This document shows positions 8,145-13,524 of a stretch of 13,524 bases of DNA, piece by piece (positions within the stretch are counted from its first letter, which is position 1; every line of letters starts with the position of its first letter). The stretch spans positions 1 through 13,524 of the forward strand of contig JAQXSU010000244.1 in the NCBI GenBank assembly GCA_029219125.1. The letters run 5' to 3'. Source of the DNA: Bacillota bacterium (GTDB lineage: Bacteria > Bacillota > Clostridia > Peptostreptococcales > Anaerovoracaceae). The notes beneath the pieces are model-generated. The model did not search any database. It saw only the letters and a program-made list of their open reading frames with translations, and was not told where the DNA came from. Made by a program: the position numbers and the translations under genes.

Positions 8145-8729
8145 ATGCGGACAGAACATACTACCCTGAAAGTCATGCTGGCCAGCACGTCGCCGAAAAC
8201 CTCGGAAGTTCTGGCTCCCATACTCCGCTCCAGCCGCTTGCAACAGGTGGGCCAGGCTGAGAGCGCCATCCAGGTGCGGAAGCAGCTCTACGAAAAGGCG
8301 CCGGATATTGTCATCATCAATACGCCCCTGTCTGACGAACTGGGAACCCAGCTTGCTGTCGAACTGGCTGACCGGAACCTTGCCGTCCTTCTTCTGGTGA
8401 AGAACGAGTTGCAGGATCAGATCTCTTATCAGATGGAGCCCCACGGCATCCTGACCCTGCCCAAGCCGATGTCCGGACCTGCCCTGGTTCAGGCCCTTTC
8501 TTTTCTGCGCCCTCTGCGAATGAAGCTGCTGGAAATGGAACATCAGCGGATCAGCCTGGAGGCGAAAATGAAGGAGATTCGCCTGGTAAACCGGGCCAAA
8601 TGGCTCCTGATCGAGCATGAATCCATGACGGAGACAGAAGCCAACCGTTGGATTGAAAAAACGGCCATGGATGCCTGCAGGAAAAAGACTGCCATCGCCG
8701 ATGATATCATTCGGCGGTACGGGCCGTGA
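8145..8729 (+). CDS. ANTAR-domain RNA-binding antiterminator with degenerate receiver domain (NitR/NasT-like)
   Basis: 194 residues. An N-terminal receiver-like domain (about 8-120) is followed by a coiled-coil linker (about 125-145) and a C-terminal ANTAR domain (about 142-192) with the typical pattern AKWLLIEHESMTETEANRWI and following A-M-D. ANTAR domains bind paired hairpins in nascent mRNA and prevent termination. The receiver lacks the usual phosphoacceptor: the strand reads IVIINTPLS with Asn59 in the Asp position, and the acidic pair after strand 1 is absent (VMLASTSP); Lys107 (LPKP) remains. Control by phosphorylation is therefore unlikely. I prefer ATG 8145, with GAGG 9 nt upstream, over the ATG at 8130 that directly abuts the glnA stop and has no good ribosome site. 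It is co-transcribed with glnA. ANTAR genes downstream of clostridial glnA (nitR) are known, so a role in nitrogen control is likely; its target here is inferred, not seen. Confidence 0.9.
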   Translation: MRTEHTTLKVMLASTSPKTSEVLAPILRSSRLQQVGQAESAIQVRKQLYEKAPDIVIINTPLSDELGTQLAVELADRNLAVLLLVKNELQDQISYQMEPHGILTLPKPMSGPALVQALSFLRPLRMKLLEMEHQRISLEAKMKEIRLVNRAKWLLIEHESMTETEANRWIEKTAMDACRKKTAIADDIIRRYGP

Positions 8730-8751
8730 TCAGTACAATCATTGCAGACAG

Positions 8752-8793
8752 AAAACCCCGCGCCTGGCCGTTACAGCCAATCCACGGGGTTTT
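8752..8793. terminator. Bidirectional intrinsic terminator between the glnA unit and the ribosomal operon
   Basis: AAAACCCCG (8752-8760) pairs with CGGGGTTTT (8785-8793), with an inner TGGC/GCCA stem. A T-run follows the stem on each strand, so it can end both the plus-strand glnA-ANTAR transcript and the minus-strand operon after rplQ. Confidence 0.88.
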
Positions 8794-8843
8794 GTTCTGC
8801 ATGTTATATTTTGTTCAGAAACCTGATTTCCGCAAATCCGGAA

Positions 8844-9185
8844 TTAAACCAGTTCCAGGAATACAACTTCTGCGTTGTCTCCCTGCCGAGGTCCCAGCTT
8901 CAGAATTCTGGTGTAACCACCGTTTCTGTCTGCGTACTTCGGCGCGATTTCATCGAACAGCTTGCTAACTACGTCTTCATCGAACACATAAGCCAGCACC
9001 TGTCTTCTTGCGTGAAGATCGCCGCGCTTTGCTAAAGTGATCAGCTTTTCTGCTTCTCTTCTGGCTTCCTTTGCTCTGCAGTCAGTCGTCTGGATTCTGC
9101 CTTCTCTGAACAGGTCAGTTACAAGGTTTCTCAGCATGGACTTTCTGTGTGCAGAAGGTCTGCCCAGTTTTCTATATCCTGGCAT
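8844..9185 (-). CDS. rplQ: 50S ribosomal protein L17
   Basis: Large-subunit protein lining the region around the peptide exit tunnel. The 113-residue product starts MPGYRKLGRPSAHRKSMLRN, the standard L17 opening, and ends with the typical RILKLGPRQGDNAEVVFLEL. Length fits the short Gram-positive form. ATG 9185 has AAGGAGA about 8 nt upstream. It is the last gene of the operon, 25 bp after rpoA, and is followed by the bidirectional terminator. Nothing unusual was seen. Confidence 0.98.
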   Translation of the reverse strand: MPGYRKLGRPSAHRKSMLRNLVTDLFREGRIQTTDCRAKEARREAEKLITLAKRGDLHARRQVLAYVFDEDVVSKLFDEIAPKYADRNGGYTRILKLGPRQGDNAEVVFLELV

Positions 9186-9210
9186 TTGGATGCTCTCCTT
9201 TCGTTAATAC

Positions 9211-10155
9211 TTAATCATCGCTTGGTCTTAAGGAAAGACCTAAGTCTTCAAGTTTGGCCTTTACTTCGTCGAGAGATTTCTTACCGAGGTTTCTAACCTT
9301 CATCATATCGTCTTCAGACTTCTGGGTAAGTTCTTCCACTGTGTTGATTGCAGCCCGCTTCAGGCAGTTGAAGGAACGAACGGAAAGTTCCAGTTCCTCG
9401 ATGGTCATTTCGAGGGCTTTTTCTTTCTGATCTTCTTCCTTTTCCACCATGATTTCCATGGATCCTGTCGCTTCGGTCAGCTGAATGAACAGGTTCAGAT
9501 GTTCCTGCATGATCTTGGCACCGATGGATACGCCTTCGTCAGGTGTAATGGAACCATCTGTCCAGATTTCAAGCACCAGACGGTCATAGTCTGTAACCTG
9601 ACCGACTCTGGTGTTTTCTACAGTATAGTTTACCTTTCTCACAGGGGTGTAGATGGAGTCTACCGGAATCACGGAAATCGGCGTGTTTTCAGTCTTGTTC
9701 TGCTCAGCAGGAACATAACCTCTGCCTCTTGCCAGATTGATCTCCATCACCAGTGTTGCGTTTTCCTCCAGGGTAGCGATGTGCAGATCCGGATTGAAGA
9801 TCTCCATTTCGGCATCTCCAATGATATCTGCTGCAGTTACTTCCTTTGGTCCAACCGCATTGATGATGGCTCTCTTGGTATTTTCTCCATTCAGTCTTAC
9901 TGCGAGCTTCTTCAGATTCAGAATGATTTCAGTTACGTCTTCTTTCACACCTGGTATGGTAGAGAACTCGTGAAGTATACCGTCGATTTTCACTGATGTA
10001 ACGGCTGCTCCCGGCAGAGAACTGAGGAGAATTCTTCTCAGACAGTTGCCCAGAGTTGTTCCGTAGCCTCTTTCCAGAGGTTCCACTACAAACTTGCCGT
10101 ATTGTCCGTCTTCATCAATAAACTTATTGATTGTTGGTTTTTCGATTTCTATCAC
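9211..10155 (-). CDS. rpoA: DNA-directed RNA polymerase subunit alpha
   Basis: Alpha subunit, whose dimer nucleates RNA polymerase assembly and whose C-terminal domain contacts UP elements and activators. 314 residues, normal length. N-terminal domain (about 1-228) has FVVEPLERGYGTTLGNCLRR and the SLPGAAVTSVKIDG segment; an acidic linker (about 228-245) follows; the C-terminal domain has RSFNCLKRAAINTVEEL and the helix-hairpin-helix VRNLGKKSLDEVKAKLE. The start codon is GTG (10155-10153), supported by AAAGGAGGG 7 nt upstream and by the family-typical MIEIEKP opening; no nearby ATG fits. It lies between rpsD and rplQ, the usual alpha-operon order in clostridia. Confidence 0.98.
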   Translation of the reverse strand: MIEIEKPTINKFIDEDGQYGKFVVEPLERGYGTTLGNCLRRILLSSLPGAAVTSVKIDGILHEFSTIPGVKEDVTEIILNLKKLAVRLNGENTKRAIINAVGPKEVTAADIIGDAEMEIFNPDLHIATLEENATLVMEINLARGRGYVPAEQNKTENTPISVIPVDSIYTPVRKVNYTVENTRVGQVTDYDRLVLEIWTDGSITPDEGVSIGAKIMQEHLNLFIQLTEATGSMEIMVEKEEDQKEKALEMTIEELELSVRSFNCLKRAAINTVEELTQKSEDDMMKVRNLGKKSLDEVKAKLEDLGLSLRPSDD

Positions 10156-10213
10156 GCAAAACCCTCCTTTGCATTCCTGGTACTATATTAGCCGACTGAT
10201 TCATGCTGCTATA

Positions 10214-10834
10214 TTACTTGGAATATAATTCGACGATTAAGTGCTCTGCAATCGGCGTATCAATGTCTTCTCTTCTCGGCAGGGTGATTACCTTACCTTC
10301 CAGCTTTTCAACATCTACGCTCATCCAGGAAGGAACGGTAATGGACATTTCCTTCACTTCTTTGAACTTCGGAGAGCTCTGGCTCTTTTCCTTTACCTTG
10401 ATCACATCTCCGGCCTTTACTTCCATGGATGGAATGTCAGCCTTCTTGCCGTTTACGGTGAAGTGACCGTGGGTTACCAGCTGTCTTGCTTCTTTTCTGG
10501 AAGAAGCGAAGCCCAGTCTGAATACTACGTTGTCCAGTCTGGTTTCCAGCAGTACCAGTAAGTTTTCACCAGTCATGCCCGGCTTCTTGGCGGCTTTCTC
10601 AAAGAGATTTCTGAACTGGGTTTCCTGCATTCCGTAGAATCTCTTTGCTTTCTGCTTTTCTCTCAGCTGCAGGCCGTATTCGGACTGCTTCTTTCTTGCC
10701 TGACCGTGCTGTCCAGGAGCGTAATTTCTTCTTTCAATGGCGCACTTGCTGCTGTAGCATCTTTCGCCCTTTAAGAAAAGTTTCTGACCTTCTCTTCTGC
10801 ATAATTTGCAATTTGCCTCTGTATATCTTGACAT
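10214..10834 (-). CDS. rpsD: 30S ribosomal protein S4 (zinc-binding form)
   Basis: Primary 16S rRNA-binding protein and small-subunit assembly initiator; in several bacteria it also represses its own mRNA. 206 residues. The N-terminus carries four cysteines, C9-x2-C12 and C26-x4-C31, the zinc-containing (C+) version. The S4 RNA-binding domain (about 95-158) includes LDNVVFRLGFASSRKEARQL and HGHFTVNGKK. It sits between rpsK and rpoA, as in E. coli and most clostridia; in Bacillus subtilis rpsD is elsewhere. The location makes S4 a natural candidate regulator of the structured leader before rpsM. Confidence 0.98.
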   Translation of the reverse strand: MSRYTEANCKLCRREGQKLFLKGERCYSSKCAIERRNYAPGQHGQARKKQSEYGLQLREKQKAKRFYGMQETQFRNLFEKAAKKPGMTGENLLVLLETRLDNVVFRLGFASSRKEARQLVTHGHFTVNGKKADIPSMEVKAGDVIKVKEKSQSSPKFKEVKEMSITVPSWMSVDVEKLEGKVITLPRREDIDTPIAEHLIVELYSK

Positions 10835-10854
10835 TCTGAATTACTCCTCCTTTC

Positions 10855-11253
10855 TTAGACTCTTCTTCTCTTCGGTGGTCTGCAGCCGTTATGCGGAATC
10901 GGGGTGATATCACGAATCATGGTGATTTCCAGGCCGGCAGTCTGCAGTGCTCTGATGGCAGCTTCTCTACCGGAACCAGGTCCCTTTACATAAACTTCTA
11001 CAGTCTTTAAACCGTGTTCGATCGCACCCTTGGCAGCTTCTTCAGCGGCCATCTGTGCAGCGTACGGGGTGGACTTTCTGGAACCCTTGAAGCCCAGAGA
11101 TCCAGCGGAAGACCAACTCAGTGCGTTTCCGCTCATATCAGTCAGAGTAACTAAAGTATTGTTAAAGGTGGATTGGATATGTGCCTGGCCTTTTTCAATA
11201 TTTTTACGTTCTCTTTTTTTCTTTCTAACTGTTTTCTTTACAGTCTTAGCCAT
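10855..11253 (-). CDS. rpsK: 30S ribosomal protein S11
   Basis: Platform protein of the small subunit, contacting 16S rRNA near the E site. 132 residues with a lysine/arginine-rich N-terminus, the core AHIQSTFNNTLVTLTDMSGN and the conserved end GCRPPKRRRV. Nine of the eleven Arg codons I could read are AGA and two are CGT, a codon choice quite unlike the neighbouring glnA gene and typical of highly expressed genes here. Starts 15 bp after rpsM ends, with an AGGAGG-type site. Confidence 0.98.
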   Translation of the reverse strand: MAKTVKKTVRKKKRERKNIEKGQAHIQSTFNNTLVTLTDMSGNALSWSSAGSLGFKGSRKSTPYAAQMAAEEAAKGAIEHGLKTVEVYVKGPGSGREAAIRALQTAGLEITMIRDITPIPHNGCRPPKRRRV

Positions 11254-11268
11254 TACTTCCTACCTCCT

Positions 11269-11646
11269 TTACTTCCCTGCTTTTTTCTTTCTGCCAACGG
11301 TCTTCTTCGGACCCTTGCGAGTTCTTGCATTTGTCTTGGTGTTCTGTCCTCTTACAGGCAGGCCTCTTCTGTGTCTGATGCCTCTGTAGGAACCGATTTC
11401 CATCAGTCTCTTGATGTTCAGAGAAACTTCTCTTCTCAGATCACCTTCTACCAGGTATTCTTCGTCGATGATTTTTCTGATTCTACCAGCTTCTTCTTCG
11501 GTTAAATCCTTGACTCTTGTGTCAGGATTGATTCCGGCCTTCTCTAAGATTGCCAGGGAAGTCGGTCTGCCGATACCGTAGATGTAGGTCAGACCAATTT
11601 CAACTCTTTTTTCTCTTGGTAAGTCAACACCGGCTATACGAGCCAT
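11269..11646 (-). CDS. rpsM: 30S ribosomal protein S13
   Basis: Head protein of the small subunit, contacting the P-site tRNA and forming bridges to the 50S subunit. 125 residues: MARIAGVDLPREKRVEIGLT, a helix-hairpin-helix region (YIYGIGRPTSLAILEKAGI), the RHRRGLPVRGQNTKTNARTR block and a very basic tail ending KKKAGK. The true start is ATG 11646, with AAGGAG (11658-11653) 6 nt upstream; an in-frame start at 11691 lies within a hairpin and has no ribosome site. A 154-nt structured gap separates it from rpmJ. Confidence 0.98.
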   Translation of the reverse strand: MARIAGVDLPREKRVEIGLTYIYGIGRPTSLAILEKAGINPDTRVKDLTEEEAGRIRKIIDEEYLVEGDLRREVSLNIKRLMEIGSYRGIRHRRGLPVRGQNTKTNARTRKGPKKTVGRKKKAGK

Positions 11647-11678
11647 ATTTTTCTCCTTCTCCCATCTTCCGTCACCTG

Positions 11679-11787
11679 CCGGGCGCTGCAAGGCGCCTGG
11701 CTTCCCAGGAGTGATATAGACGGGTTTTCATTATCTTTGAAGGCAGCCTTTTCTTACGGGCGCGGGCCTGGTCTCCGCACCGGCTGC
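11679..11787 (-). promoter_or_regulatory. Structured RNA leader upstream of rpsM (candidate r-protein regulatory element)
   Basis: On the minus strand GCAGCC (11787-11782) pairs with GGCTGC (11748-11743), and directly stacked on it GGTGCGG (11781-11775) pairs with CCGCGCC (11765-11759). That makes a 13-bp interrupted helix with a 9-nt loop and a 10-nt bulge. Further down are two hairpins that share one arm and so compete: CCTGG (11709-11705) with CCAGG (11700-11696), and GGCGC (11697-11693) with GCGCC (11686-11682), extended by CC/GG. The last ends 20 nt before the rpsM Shine-Dalgarno. No U-run follows, so translational control is more likely than termination. I found no convincing promoter in this gap. 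Confidence 0.5.
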
Positions 11788-11800
11788 ATTATCGATTCAA

Positions 11801-11914
11801 TCAACCTTGTTTCTGCTTGTGCTTCGGATTTTCGCAGATAACCATAACTTTACCGTTTCTCTTGATTACCTTGCACTTTTCGCAGATTGGTTTTACGGAA
11901 GCTCTTACTTTCAT
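11801..11914 (-). CDS. rpmJ: 50S ribosomal protein L36 (zinc-ribbon form)
   Basis: Smallest ribosomal protein, 37 residues, binding 23S rRNA. It starts MKVRASVKPICEKCKVIKRN and has the zinc ligands C11, C14, C27 and H32, so it is the zinc-dependent (C+) form. ATG 11914 has AGGAGG 6 nt upstream. It lies between infA and rpsM in the canonical order. Confidence 0.97.
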   Translation of the reverse strand: MKVRASVKPICEKCKVIKRNGKVMVICENPKHKQKQG

Positions 11915-11945
11915 GATTTTCCTCCTAATCTGTCATTCGTTAAGC

Positions 11946-12164
11946 TTACTTATCGCGCCAGATGATTCTTCCCCGGGTCAGGTCATAAGGAGAAAGCTCC
12001 ACTTTTACCTTATCTCCGGGAAGAATTCTGATATAGTTCATTCTTATTTTACCTGAAATGTGTGCAAGCACCTCGAAACCATTGTCAAGCTGAACCTTAA
12101 ACATCGCGTTTGGCTGGGCGTCGACAACTGTTCCCATTGCTTCAATGACGTCTTTCTTCGCCAT
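11946..12164 (-). CDS. infA: Translation initiation factor IF-1
   Basis: Binds the A site of the 30S subunit during initiation and works with IF-2 and IF-3. 72 residues, the exact usual length, with a single OB/S1-like fold: MAKKDVIEAMGTVVDAQPNA, then AHISGKIRMNYIRILPGDKV and SPYDLTRGRI. ATG 12164 has AAGGAG (12178-12173) 8 nt upstream, in the 18-bp gap after map. The KOW-domain (L14e-like) gene that some Firmicutes carry between map and infA is absent. Confidence 0.98.
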   Translation of the reverse strand: MAKKDVIEAMGTVVDAQPNAMFKVQLDNGFEVLAHISGKIRMNYIRILPGDKVKVELSPYDLTRGRIIWRDK

Positions 12165-12182
12165 AGATACGTCTCCTTCTCT

Positions 12183-12929
12183 TTACAAAGTAAGCAGCTC
12201 AGGCTCACCATCCGTTATAACAACAGTATTTTCATAATGTGCTGCCAGACCGCCGTCAACGGTTACTGCTGTCCAGTCATCCAGCAAAACGTCCACTTCC
12301 CAGTCACCTTCACAGATCATGGGCTCGATGGCAAGGGTCATGCCTCTTTGCAGCCGCGGGCCTTTCCCCGCCTTGCCGAAGTTGGGAATCTGAGGATCCT
12401 CATGCATTTCTCTGCCGATTCCGTGTCCTACAAAATCGCGAATTACGCCGAAGCCCTCTCCTTCCACAACGGACTGGATCGCATGGGATACATCAGACAG
12501 GCGGAAGCCCTCTTTCGCATACTTGATGCCTTCATAGAAAGCACGTTCTGCGGTTTCAATCAGTCGGGCTGCCTGCGGGCTGATGGTACCTACACCGTAG
12601 GTTCTGGCCGCATCGGCCATATACCCCTTGTTTTCCACCACCAGGTCTACGCTGACGATGTCACCGTCCTGAAGGATTCGTTTCTTGCTTGGAATTCCAT
12701 GTACTACTTCATCGTTGATGGATACGCAGACGCTGGCCGGATACCCGCAGTATCCTTTTTCAGCCGCCGTCATGCCGTATTCCTTCACGGTTTTTTCCAC
12801 ATACCGGTCAATTTCGATGGTGGCTACACCCGGTTTCATGAACTGTTCCAGTTCTTTCAGAATGTAGCCAGTCACTTTTCCGGCTTCGCGCATCAATTCA
12901 AGTTCCTGTCTGGATTTGATGATGATCAT
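12183..12929 (-). CDS. map: Methionine aminopeptidase, type I
   Basis: Removes the N-terminal methionine from nascent proteins in the cytosol with a two-metal site. 248 residues, the usual length for the bacterial type I enzyme without an N-terminal zinc extension. All five metal ligands align: D95 (VSVDL), D106 (MADAART), H169 (FVGHGIG), E202 (LAIEPM) and E233 (HYENTV), plus catalytic H77 (VVHGIP) and H176 (EMHEDP). ATG 12929 lies one base after the adk stop, and its ribosome site GGGAG is inside the end of adk, so the two are probably translationally coupled. Confidence 0.98.
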   Translation of the reverse strand: MIIIKSRQELELMREAGKVTGYILKELEQFMKPGVATIEIDRYVEKTVKEYGMTAAEKGYCGYPASVCVSINDEVVHGIPSKKRILQDGDIVSVDLVVENKGYMADAARTYGVGTISPQAARLIETAERAFYEGIKYAKEGFRLSDVSHAIQSVVEGEGFGVIRDFVGHGIGREMHEDPQIPNFGKAGKGPRLQRGMTLAIEPMICEGDWEVDVLLDDWTAVTVDGGLAAHYENTVVITDGEPELLTL

Positions 12930-12930
12930 G

Positions 12931-13524
12931 CTATTCTCCCAAAGCCTTTACGATATCAGCAAACACGTTGTCAAGTCCTGTTGCACCATCAATATGTGCG
13001 ATGTTTCCAGCTTTTTCATAGTAGTCGACCAGTGGTTTGGTCTGTGCTTCATAGACGTCAATCCGGTTGGTTACGGTTTCGATATTATCGTCCGCGCGCT
13101 GTACCAGTTCGCCGCCGCAGATATCACAGATTCCTTCGGTCTTAGGAGGAATGTTTACCACGTGATAGCTGGCGCCGCATGCCTTGCATACTCTTCTGCC
13201 AGTCAGTCGGGTAATCAGTTCTTCCTTTTCTACTGCGATGTCAAGTACCTTATCAATCTTTGAACCGTGGGCCGCCAGAAATTCATCCAGCTTTTCTGCC
13301 TGATAAACGGTTCTCGGGAAGCCGTCCAGCAGGAAGCCGTTTTTGCAGTCATCTTCCAGCAGACGGGTAGTTGCGATCTCAATTACCAGGTCATCCGGAA
13401 CCAGCTCACCCCGGTTCATGTACTCCTGTGCCTTCTTGCCCAGTTCTGTACCTTTTTTGATATTCTCTCTGAAGATATCTCCGGTTGAAATATGAGGAAC
13501 GCCGTACTTTTCAACAATCTTTAC
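12931..13524 (-). CDS. adk: Adenylate kinase, zinc-binding LID form (5' end cut off)
   Basis: Interconverts ATP + AMP and 2 ADP in the cytosol. 197 residues are visible and the frame is open to the window edge. By comparison with the family about 17 N-terminal residues, carrying the P-loop GxPGAGKGT, lie outside. Visible motifs: HISTGDIFRENI (AMP site), GFLLDGFPRT, the LID beginning LTGRRVCKACGASYH with zinc ligands C-x2-C and C-x2-C (GICDICGG), and RIDVYEAQTKPLVDYY. The zinc LID is typical of Gram-positive enzymes. It follows secY in the usual operon, which would lie just beyond the window. Confidence 0.97.
   Translation of the reverse strand, partial: VKIVEKYGVPHISTGDIFRENIKKGTELGKKAQEYMNRGELVPDDLVIEIATTRLLEDDCKNGFLLDGFPRTVYQAEKLDEFLAAHGSKIDKVLDIAVEKEELITRLTGRRVCKACGASYHVVNIPPKTEGICDICGGELVQRADDNIETVTNRIDVYEAQTKPLVDYYEKAGNIAHIDGATGLDNVFADIVKALGE

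Noticed and set aside
10156..10213. Internal promoter between rpsD and rpoA (AT-rich stretch with TATAGT)
   Set aside because: No acceptable -35 element at 16-18 bp; the stretch is only an ordinary intergenic spacer with the rpoA ribosome site.
12060..13145. 361-codon open frame on the plus strand opposite map and adk
   Set aside because: It lies antisense to two clearly conserved genes, has no ribosome site, and its translation shows no recognisable domain. The other long antisense frames (1285-2160 in pcrA, 5603-6499 in glnN, 6867-7718 and 7740-8618 opposite glnA/ANTAR) are rejected for the same reason.

Overview
The window looks like chromosomal DNA from a low-to-mid-GC Gram-positive anaerobe of the class Clostridia (Eubacteriales). 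Three things point there: strong AGGAGG-type ribosome binding sites, an adk-map-infA-rpmJ-rpsM-rpsK-rpsD-rpoA-rplQ operon with rpsD inside it, and a type III glutamine synthetase (glnN) beside a short type I glutamine synthetase followed by an ANTAR RNA-binding regulator. The species cannot be named from this sequence alone. I see no mobile element, phage gene, CRISPR array, tRNA or rRNA.

Layout from left to right. (1) 1-2175, minus: PcrA/UvrD helicase, cut by the window edge near its C-terminus. (2) 2206-4242, minus: a 678-residue protein with an N-terminal SAM methyltransferase domain, a long unrecognised region and a C-terminal membrane helix. It has its own promoter, and pcrA follows 30 bp downstream, so the two are probably co-transcribed. 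(3) 4475-6568, minus: glnN, followed by an intrinsic terminator at 4331-4379. (4) 6569-6920: a 352-bp divergent control region with two good sigma-A-type promoters and a roughly 195-nt glnN leader. The leader contains a large hairpin ending in six U's, which is an attenuator candidate. (5) 6921-8129 and 8145-8729, plus: the short GlnA and its ANTAR regulator, ended by a bidirectional terminator at 8752-8793 shared with the convergent ribosomal operon. (6) 8844-13524, minus: the distal part of the spc/alpha ribosomal operon, from adk (5' end missing) to rplQ.

How the genes work together. Part (6) is a normal translation/transcription housekeeping operon. The point of interest there is a 154-nt, strongly structured gap just before rpsM. 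Parts (3)-(5) form a nitrogen-assimilation locus: two unrelated glutamine synthetases on divergent promoters plus an RNA-binding antiterminator-type regulator. GlnN has all its recognisable signature motifs. GlnA, by my manual alignment, has Lys in place of the catalytic flap Glu and lacks the C-terminal 'thong'. The regulator has a receiver domain without its phosphorylatable Asp. A working hypothesis is that the ANTAR protein controls read-through of the glnN leader terminator, although I could not find the classical two-hexaloop ANTAR target. The least understood gene is the methyltransferase-membrane protein next to pcrA.
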